Source: an uncultured Clostridia bacterium (GTDB taxonomy: Bacteria > Bacillota > Clostridia > Peptostreptococcales > Anaerovoracaceae). From it: a stretch of 64,000 nucleotides of DNA. How positions within the stretch are numbered: the stretch's first letter is position 1; the number at the start of each line of letters is the position of its first letter. Of this stretch, positions 16,046 through 24,033 are shown in pieces. The translations under genes and the position numbers were made by a program. The DNA lies in the NCBI GenBank assembly GCA_934281605.1, contig CAKQXD010000004.1, positions 62,001 through 126,000 on the forward strand, given 5' to 3'. A model generated the notes under the pieces. The model made no database searches, was not told where the DNA came from, and saw nothing but the letters and a program-made list of their open reading frames with translations.

Positions 16046-17443
16046 TTATTTCTTCGGCATATGGATCGTACAATTATCGATATCTCTGGCTGCTTCCGCA
16101 ATGGATTCCGAGATCGTAGGATGCGCATGAATCGTATCTACTACATCGTCTACTGTAGCATTCATCTTCATGTATGCTGCCATTTCAGCGACCAGCTCGG
16201 TAGCACTCTTACCAACCAGATGCGCTCCGAGAACTTTTCTGGTCTTTTTATCTGCTACGATCTTAAACATCCCCTCTGTATCTCCTGTAGCAACGGCTTT
16301 ACCGCAGGCTACCAGCGGGAATTTGCCGCAGATCACATCATATCCAGCGTCTTTCGCTTCTTTTTCGGACATGCCTACGCAACCAACTTCCGGAATGGTG
16401 TAAATGCAGCTTGGAACAATAGAAAGATCCATGATTTTGCTGGCTCCCATCGCATTTTCTGCTGCTACAACACCCATTTCGGACGCCACATGAGCCAGAA
16501 GCTTCTTGCCGGTCACATCACCGATGGCGTAAACGTCTTTTGCGCTGGTTTCCAGCTTGTCGTTTACAACAACATATCCTCTCTCCGTTTCCAGTCCCAG
16601 TTCATCCAGACCAGCCACATTAGGACCTCTTCCGATAGAGATCAGAACTTTATCACCACTTACGACTTCTTCATTGCCATCCTTATCTGCGATAGTCACA
16701 TCCAGACTGCCTGCATCGTTCCTGGCGATGCTCTTTACCTGCTTGCCCAGTTTCAGATCGATCCCCTGCTGCGTTAAGATGCCTTCCATATAGTTAGCTA
16801 CATCGCTGTCGAGAATCGCAACAGGTTTATCCATCATCTCAACCATAGTAATCTGACTTCCATAAGCCTTAAATACCGTTGCCAGCTCACATCCGATGAC
16901 ACCGGCACCGATAACAACCAGTTTCTCCGGAACTTCTGTGATAGAAAGGAAACCTTCGCTTGTCATAACGCCTTCCAGATCAGCGCCCGGGATCGGCGGC
17001 ATCTTCGGAGAAGATCCTGTTGCCAGGATCAGCTTGCCGTATTCGATCGTTTCAACATCGCCGTTTTCAGCTGCAACCTCGATCTTATTACCGGCTTTTA
17101 CAGTTCCCATCCCCTGATACATGGTGATTTCGTTGGAGCCAAGCAGACCGGTCACTCCATTTACCAGCTGCTTTACTGCCTTGTCCTTAGCCTTGACCGC
17201 CTTCGCATAATCCAGCTCCAGTTCTCCCTTGACTTTAATGCCTCTTTTCTTTCCCGCATCAATATAATGTAGGATCTCAACATTTTTCATCAGAGCCTTC
17301 GTCGGGATACATCCCACATTCAGGCAGGTTCCTCCCACTTTGTTCTTCTCAATGATAGCTGTCTTCGCACCCAGCTGAGCGGCCCGGATCGCACTGACAT
17401 ATCCTCCCGGGCCTGCGCCCAGCACTACTACATCGTAAAACAT
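16046..17443 (-). CDS. lpdA: Dihydrolipoamide dehydrogenase (E3)
   Basis: The start at 17443 (MFYDVVVLGAGPGGY) follows GAAAGGAGAAATC and gives 465 residues, the normal E3 length. FAD-binding GAGPGGYVSAI and the redox disulfide GGTCLNVGCIP are at the N-terminus, a second dinucleotide motif VVIGAGVIGCE lies mid-protein, and the catalytic His-Glu pair is in the C-terminal HAHPTISES. It reoxidises the dihydrolipoyl arm and passes electrons to NAD. It is the first gene of the run E3, HyuA-like, E1 alpha, E1 beta, lipoyl, B12 protein, E2, ALDH, which has spacings of 1 to 46 bases. Confidence 0.95.
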   Translation of the reverse strand: MFYDVVVLGAGPGGYVSAIRAAQLGAKTAIIEKNKVGGTCLNVGCIPTKALMKNVEILHYIDAGKKRGIKVKGELELDYAKAVKAKDKAVKQLVNGVTGLLGSNEITMYQGMGTVKAGNKIEVAAENGDVETIEYGKLILATGSSPKMPPIPGADLEGVMTSEGFLSITEVPEKLVVIGAGVIGCELATVFKAYGSQITMVEMMDKPVAILDSDVANYMEGILTQQGIDLKLGKQVKSIARNDAGSLDVTIADKDGNEEVVSGDKVLISIGRGPNVAGLDELGLETERGYVVVNDKLETSAKDVYAIGDVTGKKLLAHVASEMGVVAAENAMGASKIMDLSIVPSCIYTIPEVGCVGMSEKEAKDAGYDVICGKFPLVACGKAVATGDTEGMFKIVADKKTRKVLGAHLVGKSATELVAEMAAYMKMNATVDDVVDTIHAHPTISESIAEAARDIDNCTIHMPKK

Positions 17444-17667
17444 GATTTCTCCTTTCCGAATCACCTGCTTCCTGTTTTGCAGGACGTATTTGCTTGTGTT
17501 TGTATTATAGTTTTGCTATGTCTTTTAATAACTTATTATAAATATAGCACTGATACCCTTGTCTGTCAACAATATTCCGACAATTTCATCCCGGTATTAA
17601 ATTATCAGAAGACCGCAAAGCAACAAATTGATTACTTTGCGGTCCATCTACAGTAAATTCTAATTTA

Positions 17668-17961
17668 CTACAAATACGAGTTTTCCTTTTTCTTCGAAAT
17701 GTATTTTTTCATTTCGATACCATGACTGGTTATCTTATATCTTATATCCAGATCTTTATCCCCAGTCAGCTCAATAGAAGCGGTTTCTAGAATATTTACA
17801 TTCAACATTGCTCTTAAATAATAGTCAATCCGATCCAGATTACACTGACGTTCTTTTCCATAAACCGGTTTCATGGCTTCCAAAATCTCATTCACATCAA
17901 AAGATTTATCTGCGTTCAAAATAAAGTGCTGCATAATCGCAACTTTAAAAGGTAATTTCAT
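17668..17961 (-). CDS. Small winged-helix-like protein, possible regulator
   Basis: A 97-residue basic protein. Predicted helices at residues 5-15, 22-33 and 40-55 are followed by a strand pair ending YKITSHGIEMKKYI, as in small winged-helix proteins. A paralogue of 94 residues lies at 25126-25410 (its end reads YQITNSGKEALKYI). Each of the two follows a DMT-family transporter or its remnant, 19 or 11 bases away, so the pair is a conserved module. I do not recognise a named family, and DNA binding is inferred from shape only. Confidence 0.6.
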   Translation of the reverse strand: MKLPFKVAIMQHFILNADKSFDVNEILEAMKPVYGKERQCNLDRIDYYLRAMLNVNILETASIELTGDKDLDIRYKITSHGIEMKKYISKKKENSYL

Positions 17962-17980
17962 CTTTTTCTCCTCCTACAAT

Positions 17981-19063
17981 CTAGTTGTCCCTCATATTAA
18001 CCAGTTCCTTTGGATTTGCTGCAATCAGAACCAGACCGATCAGAGATACAACAATACCAATTACTGTGAGCGGCGCTACAGAATACGGGAAGATTCCCAG
18101 AGCAGCAAAGATAAATCCGACCGGAATACTCCAAATCGCATAGGTGTTAACGAACACCAAAGTTCTGGCAGCCCCTGCTTTATCAAACGCAAGGTATGTA
18201 GTATATGCAGCCATAGCTTCACAGATTCCCAGCAGAATAAGAGGAACTACATTCGCACCGTCTGTAAGGATTTCGCCTACAATTACAGGACCATCTCCAA
18301 ATCCAATGCCGCAGAATCCTCCAACCAGAATAGTCAGGATAAACAGGATCGGCGTAGAGCAACCGATTCTGAAGCATCCACATCCAACATAAGTATCTAC
18401 GATGTCAGATCCGAACGTTCCCAGGAATCCTTCCATACCCCATCCGAAGCTGCCCAGAAGAGCAAACAGAACTCCGATAAAGAAGTGCGGATACTGATCT
18501 CCACCACTTGGTCCTACTACCGCCAGAATAGCACCGACTATTACAATTACGATTCCAGCCCATACACGCGGTTTGATATTTTCCTTCAGGAAAATTCTCG
18601 AAAGAACTGCTGCAATGATCGGGTTAATAACCGCGATAGCAGTTGTAATCGTAACACCACACATACTCATCGCAATCAGCTGACAACAGATTCCAAATGG
18701 TCCTCCGCCGCATCCAGCAAGGAACAGAAACAGAGCTGGTTTCCCACTAGTATATAAGCGTATATACTCCCTTGGGCCCGTTCCACGAATAGTATTAACA
18801 ATTAACAAAACAATAAAAGCAATCAGTTCCTGACAAAAACTGAGACAGATTACCGCAAGGATACCTAACGCAACGCCCGTTGGAAGATCAATAAATGGTG
18901 CATAGGTCTGCACGATCGATGATACATTTCCTTGAACTGCAACCAGCAGCCCCGACATCATTGCATAAAACATTCCTTGGATAACAAATCTGATTTTTCG
19001 GCTGTTCAGAACATCCATTGCCTGTGTTCCAACAGCTCCATTGGTACTTTGAGTCAATTTCAT
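17981..19063 (-). CDS. DMT/EamA-superfamily membrane transporter
   Basis: The start at 19063 (MKLTQSTNGAVG) has AAGGAGG five bases upstream and gives 360 residues. About ten hydrophobic segments are visible, arranged as two EamA-like halves; the first ends in AAVLSRIFLKENIKPRVWAG, the classic end of an EamA repeat, and the second in GIVVSLIGLVLIAANPKEL. Such carriers export or import small metabolites. Its lead position suggests it moves the substrate or an end product of the B12-linked pathway. The C-terminus of a homologue survives at 25.4 kb. Confidence 0.8.
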   Translation of the reverse strand: MKLTQSTNGAVGTQAMDVLNSRKIRFVIQGMFYAMMSGLLVAVQGNVSSIVQTYAPFIDLPTGVALGILAVICLSFCQELIAFIVLLIVNTIRGTGPREYIRLYTSGKPALFLFLAGCGGGPFGICCQLIAMSMCGVTITTAIAVINPIIAAVLSRIFLKENIKPRVWAGIVIVIVGAILAVVGPSGGDQYPHFFIGVLFALLGSFGWGMEGFLGTFGSDIVDTYVGCGCFRIGCSTPILFILTILVGGFCGIGFGDGPVIVGEILTDGANVVPLILLGICEAMAAYTTYLAFDKAGAARTLVFVNTYAIWSIPVGFIFAALGIFPYSVAPLTVIGIVVSLIGLVLIAANPKELVNMRDN

Positions 19064-19209
19064 TGCCTCCTTCTTAATAAAAATTGAATGATGTGAATTT
19101 TTAAACAACATATCATATTATTTATCTTTTGTCAACTCTTATCGTAACACATGTTTTTTGTTGTTTCATGCTCTTTCTCACCAGCCTTATTCTCCAATTT
19201 ATATTTCGT

Positions 19210-19238
19210 TTGACAAAACATAAATTTAATAGTAATAT
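19210..19238 (+). promoter_or_regulatory. Promoter of the second cobalamin-riboswitch RNA
   Basis: TTGACA (19210-19215), 17 bases, then TAATAT (19233-19238). Transcription would begin near 19245, just before the riboswitch. Confidence 0.65.
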
Positions 19239-19254
19239 TAACGCATAGTTAAAT

Positions 19255-19460
19255 ATTTTGAGACTCAGCATTACTGGAAACTGGTGAAAGTCCAGCACTG
19301 TATCTCAGCAACCGTGTTATCTACGAACAGATTTGCATTTTGCAGCCACTGGGGAGAAATCTCGGGGAAGGCATCTAAGTAGGCATGCAGCACTTGCTGC
19401 AATAAGGATTAAGTCGGGAAACTTGTCTAGTCTCTATACATAAGTCTTCTGAGGTGAGAC
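19255..19460 (+). promoter_or_regulatory. Cobalamin riboswitch controlling ROK regulators
   Basis: The conserved blocks appear in order: GGAAACTGGTGAAAGTCCAG, CAGCCACTGGGGAG, GGGGAAGGC and TTAAGTCGGGAAACTTG, followed by AGTCTTCTGAGGT. The last block is shared with the riboswitch at 2.2 kb. A strong terminator follows at 19548. With cobalamin bound the RNA should terminate, so the two downstream ROK genes would be transcribed only when cobalamin is scarce. Confidence 0.92.
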
Positions 19461-19545
19461 CATGTTTCTTATATAAAATACAGCTATGCTTCTTGTATTT
19501 GTTTTTGTAATATAAATCGCATTTGCTGCTTGTTTTGATAGATTC

Positions 19546-19570
19546 AGCACCTCAACGAGGTGTTTTTTTG
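19546..19570 (+). terminator. Riboswitch terminator
   Basis: CACCTC-AAC-GAGGTG (19548-19562) is followed by seven T residues. It lies between the riboswitch and the ribosome binding site (GGAGGGAGG) of the ROK gene, as expected of a transcription-terminating expression platform. Confidence 0.88.
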
Positions 19571-19602
19571 TTTATAAGATTCAAAACGGAGGGAGGATAA
19601 AT

Positions 19603-20613
19603 ATGGAACATTTAGCGCTAATCAATAATACAATTCGGGTAAAAGAATCTAACACTCAATTAGTTCTTGCTGCTCTTAAAAGATTCGGAAGTGCCACGAG
19701 AAACGAAATAGCACGTTCAACAGGTTTAAGCCTTTCTACTTGTGGTAATATCCTGAAAACTTTATTAACATCGGGAGAAATCTTAGAGGGCGGGGTACAA
19801 AGTCACAGCGGCGGACGGCCCGCACAGAAATATACATACAATAAAACACGACACTTGGTCGCTTCAATTGCAATCGTTCCCCAAAAAAGCAGTTATACAG
19901 TCCACTACACTATTGCGAACCTATACAAAGAAAAAATTGCTCAGAACACATTTTCCAGAGAGGAGCTTCACTTTATTTCATTAGAATCCTTCCTGGCAAT
20001 GATATGCAAAAAATTTCCCACTCTAAAGGCTATCGGCATCGGGCTGCCTTCTTTGTTATTCCATAAATTCTTGAAGGAAACCTCTGCCACGCAGGGGACA
20101 GCTTTATCATTGCTGTTATCACAAAAATTCAACCTGAAAGTCCAGATTGAAAAAAGTTCTGCAATGATTGCCATAGGACATTTAAAGAAGCACCCTTACC
20201 TGGCCGAAAAAACAATCGCAGCCATTATTCCATCACAGGATTTCGTTAGTGCAGGATACGTTTTCAATGGGCATATCTATAGAGGCAGTTCCTGCCGGGA
20301 GGGAGATTTTGCATTTCTTCCACCCAAGACATTACCGATAGGAGCATCCTCTCAAAGTCCCGCTAACCAAAAAACAATATTTGCTATTGCCGCTTCTATC
20401 GCCACCTTTCAAGCGGAGGTGATCCTGCTTCCTGAAAGCGAAACATTCAGCTTGCCTTTGCCCGAATTGAAAAGAATTTGCAGCAAAATATTTCCGCATA
20501 AAATTCAACCTGAATTTATTATGATTGAAGATATTTTAGACACCTATATATCCGGAGCTCTAGATACTGCAATCAGTAGTCTTCAGCCAAACTTAACGCT
20601 AGTAATCAACTAA
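19603..20613 (+). CDS. ROK-type regulator with winged-helix domain (copy 1)
   Basis: A 336-residue protein. Residues 10-80 form a MarR/ROK-type winged helix: NEIARSTGLSLSTCGNILKT is the recognition helix-turn-helix, followed by the wing SGGRPAQKYTYN. The remaining 250 residues follow the ROK layout, but the sugar-kinase signatures are missing: there is no DxGGT phosphate loop and no CxCGxxGC zinc site. It is thus a regulator with a degenerate sensor domain. The ribosome binding site GGAGGGAGG is excellent. It lies downstream of a cobalamin riboswitch and divergent to the catabolic locus, which it may control. Confidence 0.8.
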   Translation: MEHLALINNTIRVKESNTQLVLAALKRFGSATRNEIARSTGLSLSTCGNILKTLLTSGEILEGGVQSHSGGRPAQKYTYNKTRHLVASIAIVPQKSSYTVHYTIANLYKEKIAQNTFSREELHFISLESFLAMICKKFPTLKAIGIGLPSLLFHKFLKETSATQGTALSLLLSQKFNLKVQIEKSSAMIAIGHLKKHPYLAEKTIAAIIPSQDFVSAGYVFNGHIYRGSSCREGDFAFLPPKTLPIGASSQSPANQKTIFAIAASIATFQAEVILLPESETFSLPLPELKRICSKIFPHKIQPEFIMIEDILDTYISGALDTAISSLQPNLTLVIN

Positions 20614-20757
20614 TTTAAAAAGGTCTGAAAAAAGCATAAAGTTTTTCAATTTCTTTTTAATTATTTATTGATATATCTTTTTTAAAATGATAAATTATAT
20701 ATGAGGAGATGAGATTACAAATCTTACAAATCTATACCTCGGAGAGGACCAATATAT

Positions 20758-21789
20758 ATGAACAATCCAGTATTAACTAATAATACTCTTAGGGTAAAAG
20801 AATCTAACACAAACTTAATTTTAGACACCTTAAAAAAGGAACAAATTGCAACTCGAGCGGAAATCGCCAGAATTACAGGACTAAGCATTGCAACCTGCGG
20901 TAACATTCTAAAAGATCTGCTTGCTTCCGGTGAGATCCTTGAAGGTGATCTGGAAAACTGCAGCGGAGGCAGACCCGCTCGCCAATATATCTACAATAAA
21001 GACTTTTCTATGGTTATCGCTATGACGATTCAATCTGACAAAGCTTTAAAAACACTCCAATATGCAGTAACTAATCTATACGGCGAAATTATAGAAGAAA
21101 GAATAAAAGCCTATGATTCTATCGAGCCTGAAACAATCAGCCAGTTAATCGCAACACTGATGGGCTCTTATGAAAACATCAAAGCTGTAGGAATCGGTAT
21201 TCCAGGATATACAAACAATGATGGGACTATCGGGATCAATGATATTGAAGAGTTAAACGGAGTCAACCTTGTTACACTTCTGGAGCACAATTTTGATATC
21301 AAAGTCGCCATAGATCGCAGTCCAGCAATCAGTGCTTATGGATATTATCAAAACCATGCCGAACATAAAGGTCAGGCTCTGGCCACTATACTTACCCCTA
21401 TAGAACACCCTTCTGGGTCCGGCTTCATTATCGGAAACCAAATTTACAAGGGGAGTTCCAATATGGAAGGGGAAACCAGCTATATCTACAATGGCCTAGC
21501 CCGTGAATTCCAAAGTACTGATTCACCTGAATCCAGACTAATTCAAGAGACAATATTCTCCATCGCATCCATTATCTCCACAATAAACCCTGCGGTAATT
21601 GTCTTTATGGGAAAAAGTTTTAATAAGGAAATTTTTCGCTCAATCTGCGATAGTTGCAAAGAAATGTTCCCGAAGGAATTTCTCCCGAAATTCGAATTGC
21701 AAGAGGATTACAGCGATGTGTATCTACAAGGGACCATTCAAATTGCAATTGACTGCATGAACCCTAAGGTACAGCTTATCGAAAAATAG
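20758..21789 (+). CDS. ROK-type regulator with winged-helix domain (copy 2)
   Basis: A 343-residue paralogue of the upstream gene. The N-termini are nearly superimposable (NNTLRVKESNTNLILDTLKK against NNTIRVKESNTQLVLAALKR), and the wing SGGRPARQYIYN is conserved. The C-terminal ROK domain again lacks DxGGT and the zinc-binding cysteines. A 144-base AT-rich spacer separates the two and contains TTGATA with TAAATT 17 bases later, so this copy may also have its own promoter. The paired, diverged copies could form heterodimers or sense different ligands. Confidence 0.8.
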   Translation: MNNPVLTNNTLRVKESNTNLILDTLKKEQIATRAEIARITGLSIATCGNILKDLLASGEILEGDLENCSGGRPARQYIYNKDFSMVIAMTIQSDKALKTLQYAVTNLYGEIIEERIKAYDSIEPETISQLIATLMGSYENIKAVGIGIPGYTNNDGTIGINDIEELNGVNLVTLLEHNFDIKVAIDRSPAISAYGYYQNHAEHKGQALATILTPIEHPSGSGFIIGNQIYKGSSNMEGETSYIYNGLAREFQSTDSPESRLIQETIFSIASIISTINPAVIVFMGKSFNKEIFRSICDSCKEMFPKEFLPKFELQEDYSDVYLQGTIQIAIDCMNPKVQLIEK

Positions 21790-21794
21790 ATATG

Positions 21795-21835
21795 ACAGAA
21801 GCCATGCCCCATCCAGAGCGCAGGCTTCCTTCAAA
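21795..21835 (+). terminator. Terminator after ROK copy 2
   Basis: GAAGCC and GGCTTC arms enclose an imperfect GC-rich stem right after the ROK stop codon. A near-identical copy of stop region and hairpin occurs at 22235-22280. Confidence 0.55.
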
Positions 21836-21848
21836 ACAGATGGTATAA

Positions 21849-21958
21849 TTGACAAGACCTTGAGAATAATCTATAATGGTTATAACCAAAGAGTAATGAT
21901 GTCCATACAGGGCACGAAAAAGAAAAACCCCAGAGCTGCAACTCCGGGGTTTTTTATT
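21849..21958 (+). ncRNA. Candidate antitoxin RNA of a type I toxin-antitoxin locus
   Basis: A near-perfect promoter, TTGACA (21849-21854), 17 bases, TATAAT (21872-21877), would start an RNA near 21884. It would end at a hairpin (AACCCCAGAG with CTCCGGGGTT, 21926-21951) followed by TTTTTATTT. The RNA of about 75 bases contains AAAGAGTAATGATGT (21888-21902), repeated exactly at 22037-22051, where it is the complement of codons at the start of the small toxin ORF. The RNA can therefore pair with the toxin translation-start region, as in Fst/par-type systems. Confidence 0.7.
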
Positions 21959-21962
21959 TGGG

Positions 21963-22058
21963 TTAGTTGTCGTGATCCTGACGATCTAACCACTTGCACA
22001 CATAGTGACCAACTACCTGTGCCATGACCGCCAGTAAAAGAGTAATGATGTAATCCAC
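21963..22058 (-). CDS. Small hydrophobic peptide, candidate type I toxin (31 residues)
   Basis: From GTG at 22058-22056, preceded by AAAGGAGGTGAACT, the frame encodes 31 residues: a DYIITLLLAVMAQVVGHYV membrane helix followed by a charged tail (CKWLDRQDHDN). This layout, one transmembrane helix with a short polar C-terminus, is that of Fst/holin-like type I toxins. A promoter on the minus strand (TTGTTT, 17 bases, TATAAT at 22111-22106) lies upstream. The transcript is convergent with the candidate antitoxin RNA, and the two would share the hairpin at 21926-21951. Confidence 0.7.
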   Translation of the reverse strand: MDYIITLLLAVMAQVVGHYVCKWLDRQDHDN

Positions 22059-22140
22059 ACAGTTCACCTCCTTTCTGTTGCCAGATTGGAGACGACAACA
22101 GAAATATTATACATCATAACGATTGGTCAAACAACAAACT

Positions 22141-22222
22141 AACAGCGATCAGTGCATACGGCTTTTATAAGAGATATCCTGCCGGTGCCGAATTTATTAT
22201 CAACAGGCAAATCTATAGCTGA
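22141..22222 (+). pseudogene. Remnant of a third ROK regulator gene
   Basis: The frame TAISAYGFYKRYPAGAEFII ending NRQIYS matches ROK copy 2 in two blocks (AISAYGYYQNH and GSGFIIGNQIYKGSS), with the intervening residues deleted, and stops early. The flank after it repeats the region following ROK copy 2 (TAGATATGACAGAAGCC and terminator). A duplication of the ROK gene end has largely decayed here. Confidence 0.65.
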
Positions 22223-22242
22223 TCGCAAAATAGAATAGATAT

Positions 22243-22285
22243 GACAGAAGCCCATGCTCAATCGGAGCACAGGCTTCTTTTTCTT
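22243..22285. terminator. Hairpin between ROK remnant and HyuA-like remnant
   Basis: GAAGCCCATGCTC...GAGCACAGGCTTC is followed by TTTTTC on the plus strand. It is a copy of the terminator after ROK copy 2 and may also help end the minus-strand transcript. Confidence 0.6.
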
Positions 22286-22303
22286 TTATGGATTTCTTTA
22301 TTT

Positions 22304-23215
22304 TTACTCTGCAAAGGCCGGTGCGCCCACGGCGACCAGTCTTATCTTTGTCTCTACATAGACTTTTTCTGCACTTTGATAGCGCTCACAGTAAATATCT
22401 TCACATTCTTCGATGATATCCGGGATGCGGCAGCCGCACAGCTGGGCCTGGTTTTTAAGCCATTGCCGCCCTTCTTCTCTGCAGGCTTCTCTGGCTTCGT
22501 CCAGCGATTCAAATTCCATCCGCTTCCATGAGAGATAGCCTACATATTTCCCCGTTACGGCATCCCTGCGGATCGTTATCTCTGTGGATTCCTCAATGTT
22601 TCCTACAGCAGCTCCGATGGCATTGGCAACCTCAGCGTGCTCTGGAACACGGATATCCAGACCCGTCCGTTCTGCCACATACGGCATCCACGGCATAGCG
22701 GGCGCTCCGATCCCGATCACCAGATCACCCTCTGCATACTGTCCGCTTTCTGTAAGCGCCTGATAGACGCTGTCTAAGAATGCACTTTCCAGCTTGTCAT
22801 ACAAAGTCTGCTGATCCATATCCAGTCTCTTCGCCTGCTCCCTCAGCCAGTTCAGGGAAGCCTTTTTATCCCATTTGCTGTAAATTCCTTTAATATGAGC
22901 CAGATCTGTCGGGGTAAATCCCGTTTTAGTTCCTTCAAATTCCTTTTTCTCCATAGCAGCCAGACAAAGGGGAGTTACTTTTTCAGGGCCAATATGGACC
23001 TTGCCTTCATCGTCCAGTTCAATGAGGCTGTCGCCGCCCAGACCTTTGGTATAAATATCGATAGCTCTTACTCTGGTGCGCCATCCCGCTACAAGGGCGC
23101 CTTCTTCCGACACCTTTACCTTGCCGTGATCCAGACATGCGATATCCGTAGTCGTTCCGCCCATGTCAGCGCACACTGCATTATCGCTGTCCGACCGCAA
23201 GACGATTTTTACCTT
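22304..23215 (-). pseudogene. C-terminal part of a HyuA-family gene, 5' half deleted
   Basis: The frame contains ADMGGTTTDIACL, KGLGGDSLIELDDEGKVHIG and EHAEVANAIGAAVGNIEES, collinear with the second half of the intact HyuA-like protein at 14358-16028 (SDMDGTTTDTGIV, GLGGDSEIAIDDGGLKVG, NYEVANAVGAATAG). The first half, with the IDTGGT phosphate loop, is missing. Upstream sequence in a different frame belongs to a B12-protein homologue, so a deletion joined the two genes near 23.2 kb. An in-frame ATG at 23371 lies inside the other gene and does not restore the missing domain. Confidence 0.85.
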
Positions 23216-23984
23216 CGGAAAGGAGACCTCCCCAGGATACCTGGTATCTGGCTCCACACAGTTCATGCACGACATAATACTCCAGCAATGCGTATCCCAC
23301 ATAGGTAACACAGTCCATCGCATACCCCGGGAAACCGTCGTCCAGATAAGTATCGCAGATAATAAAATCATCTCTTTTGGAACGCACCATGCCGATGGAC
23401 TTGATCATATCGATCATATGCTGTCTGTCATCGGTAAATCCCGGCTGGCTCCAGATAAACTGTGAAATCAGTCCCACTCTGGCACTGCCTGCTCGAATAG
23501 AATTCATGGTCGTTTCCAGCGAGTTAGGGCAGGATAAAATCTGGTCTTCAAACAAAATCTGAAGAGGAACCCCTGCCTGATGCGCCAGATAATCCTCCGT
23601 CGTCTCTATCATATAACTGATAGGCTTCGGCGCATTTTCCCGGTATTCTTTCGGGAGTGTGACCAGCTGACTTGGGATACACTGTACGGTCTGGATCGAA
23701 AGGCCTGTCCGCTGAGAATAATTATAGATTTCTTTGATCGCTTCGATCTGCTCCTCTAAATTGGCCAGGCCAAGCAGAATTTCCCAGGTTACTTCACCTT
23801 TCTCAGCATAGTCCTTCTTGTATGCTGCATAGGTCTCATAGCCACTTTCCTCCAGGAACAAACTCCGCCCCAGAGGGATCTGCTTACCCATTTCTATTCC
23901 TTCCTGCAGCACTTCGTAGCCGTCTGGCAGATCACCAATGCTGTTACGGATACTCTTTACATATTCTACGGTTAACTGGTTCAT
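23181..23984 (-). pseudogene. N-terminal part of a second B12-protein gene, 3' half deleted
   Basis: The 267-residue frame from 23984 resembles residues 1-270 of the intact protein at 10221-12002: both share a short N-terminal helix, CPNSLETTMNSIRAG against PNAVETTINALKAG, and a GYAMDCVTYVGYALLEYYVV region. Homology ends near VSWGGLLSE, where the frame runs into HyuA-derived DNA and stops. The TIM barrel is incomplete and the cobalamin domain is gone, so the product should be inactive. The start codon and ribosome binding site (AAAGGGG) remain intact, 49 bases after the dehydrogenase gene. Confidence 0.85.
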
Positions 23985-24033
23985 ACTTTTCCCCTTTACT
24001 TACAAGGTTGCATCGGGTTTGCAGGCGCATCGC

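Noticed and set aside
9530..17443. Plain acetoin dehydrogenase operon (acoABCL)
   Set aside because: E1 and E3 fit, but E2 is split, and B12 and HyuA genes are interleaved. The name would hide the unusual features, so the substrate is left open.
17600..17645. GACCGCAAAG/CTTTGCGGTC hairpin as a terminator
   Set aside because: The stem is good but no U-run follows on either strand, so it was not listed as a terminator; it may simply be an RNA processing or stabilising stem between the wHTH-like and E3 genes.
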